DNA of 51,210 nt from CAZOKZ01 sp964580585 (GTDB lineage: Bacteria > Sumerlaeota > Sumerlaeia > SLMS01 > JAHLLQ01), in assembly GCA_964580585.1 (NCBI GenBank), contig CAZOKZ010000030.1, forward strand, positions 1 through 51,210, written 5' to 3'. Under the pieces are notes generated by a model that searched no databases, had not been told where the DNA came from, and saw only the letters and a list, made by a program, of their open reading frames with translations. A program made the translations under genes and the position numbers. How positions within the stretch are numbered: position 1 is the first letter of the stretch; each line of letters opens with the position of its first letter. This document shows, one piece after another, positions 16,749 through 24,117 of this stretch.

Positions 16749-17582
16749 TCACAACCCCGGTCGAATCGCGATCGGGATGCCCATGGTGAGGGCTTTGAAG
16801 CACGTCATCAGGAAAAACTTCATCTCGAAAATAATCGGCTCATCGTCATCCTCGGGGGGATGCACGAATTGCAGCTCCAGCGCGGGCTCCTCATCTTCCG
16901 TATCGAGTTGCAGGGCTTCGATGCGTTTGATCACTTCATCGCCGCCTCCGCCTTGCGGGGTGGTCAGCGAACCGGTGAACAGCAAAATCGCCAGCGCGTG
17001 TGTCGGAACGATGTCGCCAACCATCAACATCGCGTGCAGTAGCTGGTTGGTTGTTGGGGCGCCTTCCTGGTTGTTCCACGAGGGCGCCGCGAAGCCTTCC
17101 GGATGATGAATGAAGCCGCCTTCGCGCCAGACATCGAGCGTTTCGCAATTGCCGTAGCCCATTTTCAAGGTGGCTTGTTTCATCATCTGGCCTGCGAGGG
17201 TATCCGGGGCCGGGATTCTATCTGCCAACCACGATTCGGCTTCCTTCGTAATAGGCAGACTTACCGATTGCACGCATCCGAATGCGCGACCGTTCATCGA
17301 AACGGGGCATTGCGCACAGTGCTCTGCCATGGGCTCCAGCACAGCGGTGCGCTGACGCAGTTCGGGAATGTTCAGCGTTTCGTATTTGATTTCTCCGTCC
17401 GCCGATTGCACTTCACGGGTGAAGACCATCTGGTCTTCGGACATCAACTCGCCCTGTTCGGCGCGCAATTGCGCCACAATGTTTTCACACACCACAAAAT
17501 CGCGGAACAACCCCGCCAGATTGTTGCGCCCCAGTTCCTTGCGCGGGGTACAGGGATGATCGAGAAAATAAATAATAGCCAT
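16749..17582 (-). CDS. Unknown cytoplasmic protein with a Cys cluster
   Basis: 277 aa from the ATG at 17582 (M-A-I-I-Y-F-L-D-H-P). The frame is open to 17648, but that stretch lies in repeat DNA. A possible metal-binding cluster is H-C-A-Q-C-P-V-S-M-N-G-R-A-F-G-C near residue 110. An acidic segment near 225-255 (E-D-E-E-P-A; P-P-E-D-D-D-E-P) is followed by a mildly hydrophobic C-terminus. I do not recognise a family. Confidence 0.65.
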   Translation of the reverse strand: MAIIYFLDHPCTPRKELGRNNLAGLFRDFVVCENIVAQLRAEQGELMSEDQMVFTREVQSADGEIKYETLNIPELRQRTAVLEPMAEHCAQCPVSMNGRAFGCVQSVSLPITKEAESWLADRIPAPDTLAGQMMKQATLKMGYGNCETLDVWREGGFIHHPEGFAAPSWNNQEGAPTTNQLLHAMLMVGDIVPTHALAILLFTGSLTTPQGGGGDEVIKRIEALQLDTEDEEPALELQFVHPPEDDDEPIIFEMKFFLMTCFKALTMGIPIAIRPGL

Positions 17583-17616
17583 GAAGAGGTATGCTTTCGG
17601 AGTTGGTAAAAAGCAA

Positions 17617-17813
17617 ACCACAAGGCACAAAGTCACGAAGATACACAAAGAAATAATTTTTGAAAATCCCGCAGAGGCGCCAGGAGGCAGAGAAAATTCG
17701 ATGATACAACGCTCGAAATATCGGTAAGATTTCCTTCACGTTTCTTTGCGACTTCACGCCTTTGCGGTGATCTGTTCTTCGTGTTCCTTTGTGTCTTCGT
17801 GCCTTCGTGGTGA
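17617..17813. repeat. Inverted pair of dispersed 'cacgaag' repeats
   Basis: Left copy 17617-17650 (accacaaggcac...gaagatacacaaag) faces two right copies, 17744-17770 (ctttgcgacttc...ggtga) and 17786-17813 (cctttgtgtcttcgtgcc, then ttcgtggtga). Between them, at 17671-17696, is a second low-complexity element of the gcagaggcgccagg type. Such cacgaag/aaggcac sequences occur as dispersed non-coding repeats in many unrelated bacterial genomes (recalled from general knowledge). The arms could fold into a very long hairpin. Confidence 0.7.
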
Positions 17814-17826
17814 AATGCTTTCGCGT

Positions 17827-19302
17827 TTAGACGGACGCCAGTTCGGCGGTGCGGTTACCGGCAATGCCGAGCAGTTGCTCAACTTGCCATGCGGCTTGGA
17901 GCAGCCGGGTTTCCTGGAACGCGCCGCCGAAAAGTTGCATGCCAATGGGCAAGCCCGTGCTGGTGAATTCAACCGGCAACGACACGCCGCAGTAACCCGC
18001 GAGGTTCAGCGACAACGTAAAGATGTCCGCCAGGTACATCTGGATCGGATCGTCAACTTTCGACCCGATCGGGAACGCGGCGGTGGGGGAGGTGGGAGCA
18101 ATGATGACATCGACTTTTTCGAGCGCCTGATCGTAATCGCGCTTGATCAGCGTGCGTGCTTTGAGCGCCCGTAAATAATACGCGTCGAACGTTTCCGCCG
18201 ACAGCACGAATGTGCCGAGCATGATACGACGTTTGACTTCGGCGCCAAAACCATTGGCGCGGCTTTGCGAGAACATTTCGATGATGTTTGCCGTATCCGG
18301 CTTGCGATAACCGTAGTGCGCGCCGTCGTAACGGGCGAGGTTCGAGCTCGCCTCGGCCGTGGCGATCACGTAATACGTGGAAATGGCGTATTCTTCGGCG
18401 TGAGGCATGCGAATATCGACGATTTCCGCACCCGCAGCGGCCAGTTTATCCACCGTCGCTTTGCATGCGGCTTCGACTTCGGGATCCATGCCCTTGACTT
18501 CAAAAAATTCAACGGGACGACCGACGCGCAGACCTTTGAGCGAACCGTTTTTCACGTTCGCAATGTAATCTTCCGTCGGGGTTTTGCTGCTGGTGCTATC
18601 GAGTGGATCGTGTCCTGCGATTACAGAAAGCAGCGCGGCGGTGTCTTCGACGTTTTGCCCAAAAGGACCAATCTGGTCGAGCGACGATGCGAACGCCACG
18701 AGGCCATATCGCGACACGCGACCGTAGGTGGGTTTGAGACCGACGACACCGTTGAATCCAGCGGGTTGTCGGATCGAGCCGCCCGTGTCGCTGCCGAGGG
18801 AGAACGGCGCCATGCCGGACGCCACGACCACTGCGGAACCGCCGGAGGAACCGCCCGCCACACACTCGGTGTTCCATGGATTGCGCGCTGGTCCAAAGGC
18901 CGAAAATTCCGTCGAGCTGCCCATGGCGAATTCGTCCATGTTGGCTTTGCCGAGCAGAACCAACCCTGCGTCGCGCAGTTTCACCGTCGCGGTTGCGTCG
19001 TAAGGCGGTTGGAATTTTTCCAGAATGCGACTCGCACAAGTGGTGCGGATGCCTTTTGTGCAGATATTGTCTTTTATCACAACCGGTACGCCATCGAATG
19101 CGGAGAGCGCTCCGCCCGCAGCGCGGCGCTTGTCGGCGGCGTCGGCGGCGGCTAACGCTTCGTCGGCAGTCGTCGTCAGCATCGCGTTGAGTTGCGGATT
19201 CAGGCGTTCGATGCGGGAAAGATAATCCTGCGTTACCTCGCGCGAACTGACGGCTCCGCTGGCAAGGTCGGCGGCAATCTGGTGGGCGGTTTTCAGCGAC
19301 AT
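17827..19302 (-). CDS. gatA: Asp-tRNA(Asn)/Glu-tRNA(Gln) amidotransferase subunit A
   Basis: Glutaminase subunit of the GatCAB transamidation complex, which converts misacylated Glu-tRNA(Gln) and/or Asp-tRNA(Asn). 491 aa, normal length. The Ser-cisSer-Lys triad is visible: V-V-I-K-D-N (Lys about 78), the Gly/Ser loop A-G-G-S-S-G-G-S-A (about 152), and G-S-D-T-G-G-S-I-R-Q-P-A. Last gene of the accB-to-gatA run. gatC lies 45 bp upstream; gatB is not in the window. Confidence 0.97.
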   Translation of the reverse strand: MSLKTAHQIAADLASGAVSSREVTQDYLSRIERLNPQLNAMLTTTADEALAAADAADKRRAAGGALSAFDGVPVVIKDNICTKGIRTTCASRILEKFQPPYDATATVKLRDAGLVLLGKANMDEFAMGSSTEFSAFGPARNPWNTECVAGGSSGGSAVVVASGMAPFSLGSDTGGSIRQPAGFNGVVGLKPTYGRVSRYGLVAFASSLDQIGPFGQNVEDTAALLSVIAGHDPLDSTSSKTPTEDYIANVKNGSLKGLRVGRPVEFFEVKGMDPEVEAACKATVDKLAAAGAEIVDIRMPHAEEYAISTYYVIATAEASSNLARYDGAHYGYRKPDTANIIEMFSQSRANGFGAEVKRRIMLGTFVLSAETFDAYYLRALKARTLIKRDYDQALEKVDVIIAPTSPTAAFPIGSKVDDPIQMYLADIFTLSLNLAGYCGVSLPVEFTSTGLPIGMQLFGGAFQETRLLQAAWQVEQLLGIAGNRTAELASV

Positions 19303-19347
19303 GATACCTAATCTTTCAACGGAATATAGAGGCGGGGAAAACGTGGG

Positions 19348-19662
19348 TCAGATAATTTGAGGAACCTTGAAACAATTCGCTTCCTGCTCGGGCGCGTTGG
19401 CCAACGCCTCGGCGTTTGGCAGACTGGGGCGCACTGCGTCCTCGCGGAACACGTTGGAAACGGGAATCGCGTGGCTGGTTGGCGGCACGTCATCCAGGTT
19501 CAACTCGCCCAGTTTATTGATATGGACGATCACCTTGGTCAGATCGCGTGAAAACCGGGCGGTTTCCTCGGGCGACAGTTCCAGGCGGCCGAGCAGGGCT
19601 ACCTTCTCGACGCGCTCGACGCTGATTTCGTCCACATGGTCGATTTTTTCACCAGCGCTCAT
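19348..19662 (-). CDS. gatC: Asp/Glu-tRNA amidotransferase subunit C
   Basis: 104 aa, the small structural subunit that stabilises GatA with GatB. It has the typical pattern V-E-K-V-A-L-L-G-R-L-E-L-S-P-E-E at the N-terminus and V-F-R-E-D-A-V-R-P-S-L near residue 75. The ATG overlaps the stop of the preceding small gene by 4 bp (ATGA), implying translational coupling. Confidence 0.95.
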   Translation of the reverse strand: MSAGEKIDHVDEISVERVEKVALLGRLELSPEETARFSRDLTKVIVHINKLGELNLDDVPPTSHAIPVSNVFREDAVRPSLPNAEALANAPEQEANCFKVPQII

Positions 19663-19895
19663 TCTTCCGATTCCCCTTCGGCTTCGGGTTCGTCGTCAAT
19701 TTTATCAACGGTCAGGTTGGCATGCTTCAGCGCAAGTTTCTTTTCGCCTTCTTCCTTGAACTTGACGATTGCCTTGGCGTTTTCATCGGTTCCGGTACGG
19801 ATGACGATTTTGCCCAGGCCGAAACTCGGATGGTGGACCTGCACGTTGTTCTGGATGTCTGGAAAGGCCATTTCGCTTTCGGTTTTAATAGCCAT
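19659..19895 (-). CDS. Stand-alone PcrA/UvrD C-terminal (Tudor-like) domain
   Basis: 78 aa. Residues about 18-62 read V-Q-V-H-H-P-S-F-G-L-G-K-I-V, then A-I-V-K-F-K-E-E-G-E-K-K-L and H-A-N-L-T-V. This is the pattern of the C-terminal extension of PcrA/UvrD helicases (V-x-H-x-x-F-G-x-G-x-V ... F-x-x-G-x-K-x-L ... A-x-L), a Tudor-like fold that contacts RNA polymerase. Here it is alone with an acidic tail, with no helicase attached. It overlaps gatC by 4 bp in the accB-gatA operon. An RNA-polymerase-binding role is inference. Confidence 0.6.
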   Translation of the reverse strand: MAIKTESEMAFPDIQNNVQVHHPSFGLGKIVIRTGTDENAKAIVKFKEEGEKKLALKHANLTVDKIDDEPEAEGESEE

Positions 19896-19962
19896 GGAAT
19901 ACTCTACCTCGTGTGTTGGTTTCCTGCGAACTGCAAAACTTGAATGCTTCAGTCGCTTGCGT

Positions 19963-20460
19963 TCAGGCGCCAGAGCCCGCGAAGCGTTGCTTGACGACGT
20001 CGATCAGATTGCTCGTCGAGCGTCCTGGCACCAAAGGAAGGGACAAAACCCGCCCGCCGCGATCAAGCACAAATTCGTGTCCGACGATTTCCGGGACCGT
20101 GTAATGACCACCTTTGACCAGTACATCGGGCGCCACAGCCTCGATAATTTCCGCCGGAGTGTCCTCGCCAAACGCTACCACAGCATCGACGCATTCCAGG
20201 GCTGCCAGCAGACGCATCCGCTGGTCCTGGGAGAGAATCGGACGCCCGGGGCCTTTGAGGCGTCGAACGGATTCGTCGTCGTTTACGCCAACAATCAGCA
20301 CATGGCCTTCGGCGCGCGCGCGGCGTAGCGAATCCAGGTGCCCGTTATGCAACAAGTCGAAAACGCCGTTGGTAAAAACAACAAGTTGACCGGCGGCGCG
20401 CCGGTCATTTGCCCATTCGTGAGCCGCTTGTCGATTTTCCAGGATTTTTTCTTCAGTCAT
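19963..20460 (-). CDS. rfaE2: D-glycero-beta-D-manno-heptose 1-phosphate adenylyltransferase
   Basis: 165 aa, equivalent to the C-terminal half of HldE. It makes ADP-heptose precursor for the LPS inner core. Nucleotidyltransferase motifs: F-T-N-G-V-F-D-L-L-H-N-G-H (H-x-G-H type), V-K-G-G-H-Y, and P-G-R-S-T-S-N-L-I. Stand-alone (split) form. Its ATG overlaps the end of the AmaP-like gene by 4 bp. Its presence implies an LPS-type outer membrane. Confidence 0.93.
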   Translation of the reverse strand: MTEEKILENRQAAHEWANDRRAAGQLVVFTNGVFDLLHNGHLDSLRRARAEGHVLIVGVNDDESVRRLKGPGRPILSQDQRMRLLAALECVDAVVAFGEDTPAEIIEAVAPDVLVKGGHYTVPEIVGHEFVLDRGGRVLSLPLVPGRSTSNLIDVVKQRFAGSGA

Positions 20461-21110
20461 CCGGCCACATCCGCCGATTCGGCGGAACCCTTTTTGGCGA
20501 TTTCCGTCGGCAGGCGTTTTTTACCGCCGTTTTTCGGACGCGGAGCCTTGCGAACGGGACGAGGAGCGGCACTTTTTCCAACCCCTTTGATATTGGCAAC
20601 GATCACCTTGATCTGGGTCGAATCGGCTACCCCGAGCAATTGATTCAGCACGCGCAGGGTTTCCTGGCGCACTTGATCGTCCACTTCAGGAACGGAAACC
20701 CGGTCGGAAACCTCTACGGTTACTTTCACGGCTGGCGCGCGGCGTTTGCCTTGGTTTGCGGTGGCGCGCACCGTGACGACATCCTCGATGTTTGCTCCCA
20801 CTTCCCGTCGTATCACGCGTTCAATCGCGCCAGGTTTCAAACGAATCGTTCCACCATCTCGCGTGCGGGCAACGATTGAATCGTCGCGGCCAAAGAGGCC
20901 CCATACCGCCACTGTCAGCAAGGGTAACAACATGGCTGCACCGCCGATTCCCCAAACGAACAGGGGATTGTCGATGCTGCGCATGCCTTCCCAATTCAGG
21001 TGCAAGGCTCCTTGCATCGTCAGGGACGATTCGAGAATCCAGTCCAGACCCAGCGTGAACAACGTTGCCAGCGACAGGAGAACCAGAACTTTTGTCGAAA
21101 AGGATTTCAC
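20457..21110 (-). CDS. AmaP-like Asp23-domain membrane anchor
   Basis: 217 aa, GTG start. Two hydrophobic segments (about 8-25 and 52-72, with G-I-G-G-A-A-M-L-L-P-L-L-T-V-A-V-W) are followed by an Asp23/AmaP-type alpha-beta domain (about 80-170; R-L-K-P-G-A-I-E-R-V-I, then V-K-V-T-V-E-V). A basic Pro/Lys tail ends the protein. AmaP anchors Asp23 at the membrane in Firmicutes. The adjacent Asp23/Gls24 gene supports the same pairing here. Confidence 0.75.
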   Translation of the reverse strand: MKSFSTKVLVLLSLATLFTLGLDWILESSLTMQGALHLNWEGMRSIDNPLFVWGIGGAAMLLPLLTVAVWGLFGRDDSIVARTRDGGTIRLKPGAIERVIRREVGANIEDVVTVRATANQGKRRAPAVKVTVEVSDRVSVPEVDDQVRQETLRVLNQLLGVADSTQIKVIVANIKGVGKSAAPRPVRKAPRPKNGGKKRLPTEIAKKGSAESADVAG

Positions 21111-21183
21111 CTTAAATTTTCACCTTCCATACCTCGGCGACGGGGGAAGCGCCGGACGCTGAGTGTGTCATCGAGGGTTGGTT

Positions 21184-21633
21184 TCAGTCCTGTTCCGATT
21201 GCTCTTCGGCGTTTTGAGCCGGGCGTTCGCGGTCTTTGGTCAAAATGCCCATGATTTTGATGTCCACACGTTGCACACTGACGCGGGTCATTTTTTCGAC
21301 CGTTGCCTTGATGTGTTTGCGCAAGTGCATGGCCAACTCGTACATGTCGTGGCCGTATTCCATTTTCACGGAAAGGCCCACTTTGACGCTATTGGACGCG
21401 GCGTCCTTTTCAATGACGATCGGTTTGCTTTGCTCTTTGTCCTTACGGTTGAGCAAATCGCTGAAAAAGCCCTCTTTGTGCAGCGCGACGCCTTCCACTT
21501 CGGAAACGGCGATTTCCACAATGCGCGCCATCACATCGTTGGCGATGTCGATCTGGCCCGTATCACTTGTCGAAGCGAAAATCTGGGATTCCAAGTCTTG
21601 GGCGAAATCTTCTTCTTGTTCGATCTTGCTCAT
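21184..21633 (-). CDS. Asp23/Gls24 family protein
   Basis: 149 aa from the ATG at 21633, chosen for AGGAGG seven bases upstream. The Asp23 core is clear: I-D-I-A-N-D-V-M-A-R-I-V-E-I-A, E-V-E-G-V-A, then V-G-L-S-V-K-M-E-Y-G and V-D-I-K-I-M-G-I. In Bacillus the homologue YqhY is encoded next to accB-accC and is linked to acetyl-CoA carboxylase control; the same linkage is seen here. Probably membrane-associated through the AmaP-like neighbour. Confidence 0.88.
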   Translation of the reverse strand: MSKIEQEEDFAQDLESQIFASTSDTGQIDIANDVMARIVEIAVSEVEGVALHKEGFFSDLLNRKDKEQSKPIVIEKDAASNSVKVGLSVKMEYGHDMYELAMHLRKHIKATVEKMTRVSVQRVDIKIMGILTKDRERPAQNAEEQSEQD

Positions 21634-21674
21634 CTTCTGGCCTCCTGCTATGCTGGTCCGTACCAATAAGTTTG

Positions 21675-23039
21675 TTATTTTTTCTTCGGTGCCTGGGGAT
21701 CGTCCCAGACCTCGATAAAGTTTGTGCCAAAGTTTCCGTTTTTGAACAACCCCGATTCCATCACACGGCGATGAAAAGGTACCGTTGTTTTGATACCCTG
21801 GACCACGAACTCGTCCAATGCACGTTTCATGCGCATGATCGCCTGGTCGCGCGATTTGTCATGCACGATCAATTTCGCGACCATCGAGTCGTAGAACGGC
21901 GGGATGATATAGCCGGGGTAGCAGGCGCTATCGACGCGCACGCCGGGACCGCCTGCTGCCACGAAATCGATCAGCTTGCCGGGACACGGCATGAAATTTT
22001 TGTCCGGGTCTTCGGCATTGATTCGACATTCGATGGCGTGTCCGTGCATGACGACGTCTTTTTGGCTGAACGAAAGCCGGTTTCCTGCGGCGACCGAGAT
22101 TTGTTCTTTGACGATGTCGATGTCCGTCACCAATTCGGTGATCGGGTGTTCGACCTGGACGCGGGTGTTCATTTCAATGAAGTAGAAGTGCTTACGGTCG
22201 CCATCGAGAAGAAACTCGATGGTTCCCGCCCCGCAGTAATCCACTTCCTTGGCGCATGCAACGGCGGCTTTCCCCATTTCTGCGCGAAGTTTTTCGTCAA
22301 TCACCGGGCAGGGAGCTTCCTCGACCAACTTTTGGTGACGGCGTTGAATCGAGCAATCGCGTTCGCCCAGATGGACCACGTTTCCGTGCGAATCGCCAAG
22401 GATTTGCACTTCGACGTGCTTGGGATTGACGACAAATTTTTCGATGTAAACGTCCGGTACGCCAAAAGCGGCTTGGGCTTCGGCGCGGGCGGTGTTGAAG
22501 GCGTTGGAAAAATCCGCCTCGGTCTTGGCCAGACGCATGCCGCGTCCGCCGCCGCCCGCCGTGGCCTTGATCATGACCGGGAAGCCGATTTCCTTGGCGA
22601 CATCGAATGCTTCTTCGGGATCATCGACCACGCCATCGCTGCCGGGAACGGTCGGACAGCCCGATCGTTTTGCGGCGGCCTTTGCTTTACCTTTATCGCC
22701 CATATTGCGAATGGCGTCGGGGCTTGGGCCGATGAACGTGATATTGCAATCGTGACAGGTTTCCGCAAAATCGGCGTTTTCCGCCAAAAAACCGTAACCG
22801 GGGTGAATGGCGTCGGCGTCGGTCACCTCGGCGGCGGCAATAATGCGCGCCACGTTCAGGTAACTTTCTGCTCCGGGGGGAGGGCCGATGCAAAGCGCTT
22901 CGTCGGCGAAATGCACGTGAAGACTATTGCGGTCAGCTTCGCTGTAAACGGCAACGCTGGCGATGCCCATCTCGCGACAGGCGCGGATGATTCGCACGGC
23001 AATTTCGCCGCGGTTGGCGATCAGTATTTTTTTGAACAT
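21675..23039 (-). CDS. accC: Acetyl-CoA carboxylase, biotin carboxylase subunit
   Basis: 454 aa, normal length. ATP-grasp enzyme that carboxylates biotin on AccB, the first step of fatty-acid synthesis. Motifs: N-terminal I-A-N-R-G-E-I-A-V-R-I-I-R, the glycine loop T-A-G-G-G-G-R-G-M-R, E-H-P-I-T-E-L-V-T near 290, and the catalytic R-I-N-A-E-D-P. It sits 76 bp after accB and 41 bp before the Asp23 gene's start. Confidence 0.97.
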   Translation of the reverse strand: MFKKILIANRGEIAVRIIRACREMGIASVAVYSEADRNSLHVHFADEALCIGPPPGAESYLNVARIIAAAEVTDADAIHPGYGFLAENADFAETCHDCNITFIGPSPDAIRNMGDKGKAKAAAKRSGCPTVPGSDGVVDDPEEAFDVAKEIGFPVMIKATAGGGGRGMRLAKTEADFSNAFNTARAEAQAAFGVPDVYIEKFVVNPKHVEVQILGDSHGNVVHLGERDCSIQRRHQKLVEEAPCPVIDEKLRAEMGKAAVACAKEVDYCGAGTIEFLLDGDRKHFYFIEMNTRVQVEHPITELVTDIDIVKEQISVAAGNRLSFSQKDVVMHGHAIECRINAEDPDKNFMPCPGKLIDFVAAGGPGVRVDSACYPGYIIPPFYDSMVAKLIVHDKSRDQAIMRMKRALDEFVVQGIKTTVPFHRRVMESGLFKNGNFGTNFIEVWDDPQAPKKK

Positions 23040-23115
23040 GCTTGGTTTGCCTGGGGTAATCCAATCCTGCTTGGAAAGGTTGGGGGCTGTGGGAATTCTC
23101 CCGGCGGATCATCTC

Positions 23116-23658
23116 TTACAGCGGTTCGATGGCGTAAATGGGCTGGCCGTATTCCACGGGCTGGCCATTTTCCACCAGAACCTGGCGAATAACACCGGTC
23201 GTTTCGGCTTTGATTTCGTTCATCAGCTTCATTGCTTCGATGATGCAAAGAACCGTATTTTCATCCACGCGATCACCGACCTGGACAAAGGCTGGCGCGT
23301 CGGGCGCGGGCGAACGGTAGAAAGTTCCAACCATAGGAGAGGTGACCTTCTTGTATTTCGAGAGGTCTTCCTCGGGAGTAGAGGCGGGAGCACCAGCTGA
23401 CGCGGTGCCCGATGCTGCCGGGGCAGCGGCGGGAGCTTCTGCTGTCGCCGTCGGCAGAGCCGCAGGGGCAGTGGCGATCGGAGCGGGAGAAATCACCTGC
23501 TGCGGAGCGCGTTGTCCAACGATCCGCAGACGGAATTCGCCCGTTTCGACTTCCAGCTCCTCGATTCTGTTTTTGTTCACTTCTGCAAGGAGTTCTTTGA
23601 TTTCTTCGTGCGAGAACCCGCAGGATGACCCTTGTGGGGAGGGGACCTTGTTTGCCAT
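23116..23658 (-). CDS. accB: Biotin carboxyl carrier protein of acetyl-CoA carboxylase
   Basis: About 180 aa from the ATG at 23658; an ATG at 23733 would add 25 residues and neither has a strong Shine-Dalgarno. The N-terminal helix region (E-E-I-K-E-L-L-A-E-V-N) and an Ala/Pro-rich linker lead to the biotinyl domain. Biotin attachment is at Lys in E-A-M-K-L-M-N. The domain also shows S-P-M-V-G-T-F-Y and the closing G-Q-P-I-Y-A-I-E-P-L. First gene of the accB-accC-asp23-amaP-rfaE2-gatC-gatA run. Confidence 0.95.
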   Translation of the reverse strand: MANKVPSPQGSSCGFSHEEIKELLAEVNKNRIEELEVETGEFRLRIVGQRAPQQVISPAPIATAPAALPTATAEAPAAAPAASGTASAGAPASTPEEDLSKYKKVTSPMVGTFYRSPAPDAPAFVQVGDRVDENTVLCIIEAMKLMNEIKAETTGVIRQVLVENGQPVEYGQPIYAIEPL

Positions 23659-24117
23659 CAGTCTTATCGTCTCTTTACTGGGGAAGATGTGTTCAACGCG
23701 GCTCGGGAGAACAACGTTCACCCGCTTATCCATCCGTGATCGATCATCTAAACATCAAGGTCTCCCAAGCCCCCCATAGGCGGTCAATCGTTTTGTCCTT
23801 TTCCGACAGTCCAGGGGCTGGTGGATCAAGGAAACCCTTTCTTGACAAATAGGCGTTGATTTCTCACTTGCGACTCGGGGGCACTGTGGTCAGAAATCTC
23901 GATTCAAAACTTGGCCAGCCAAGCATTCCAGCACAAGATCGTCTGGGATACCAGGTTGGTTGGAAACCGCATTTTCGCGGTTAAGAGACAAACTTCGGAC
24001 CTCTTCAGTTGGTCCACTGAGCAGTTCTACAGGTGCTTTCGATTTGCTTCGAGAGGACTATTCAGAGACTTCATGCTCTCTGTAACTCTGATTTACAAGG
24101 ACTTAGCAGGTATTCTC
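23659..24117. other. Divergent accB / PpiC promoter region
   Basis: About 460 bp between divergent starts. A TTGACA at 23842-23847 has no good -10 element 17 bp on. No clear hairpin, riboswitch or RNA gene is seen. The frame upstream of the PpiC start is open, but encodes nothing recognisable before the signal peptide. Confidence 0.4.

Noticed and set aside
21567..23192. 541-codon open frame on the plus strand
   Set aside because: Antisense of accC; kept open by codon bias. No motif, no start signal.
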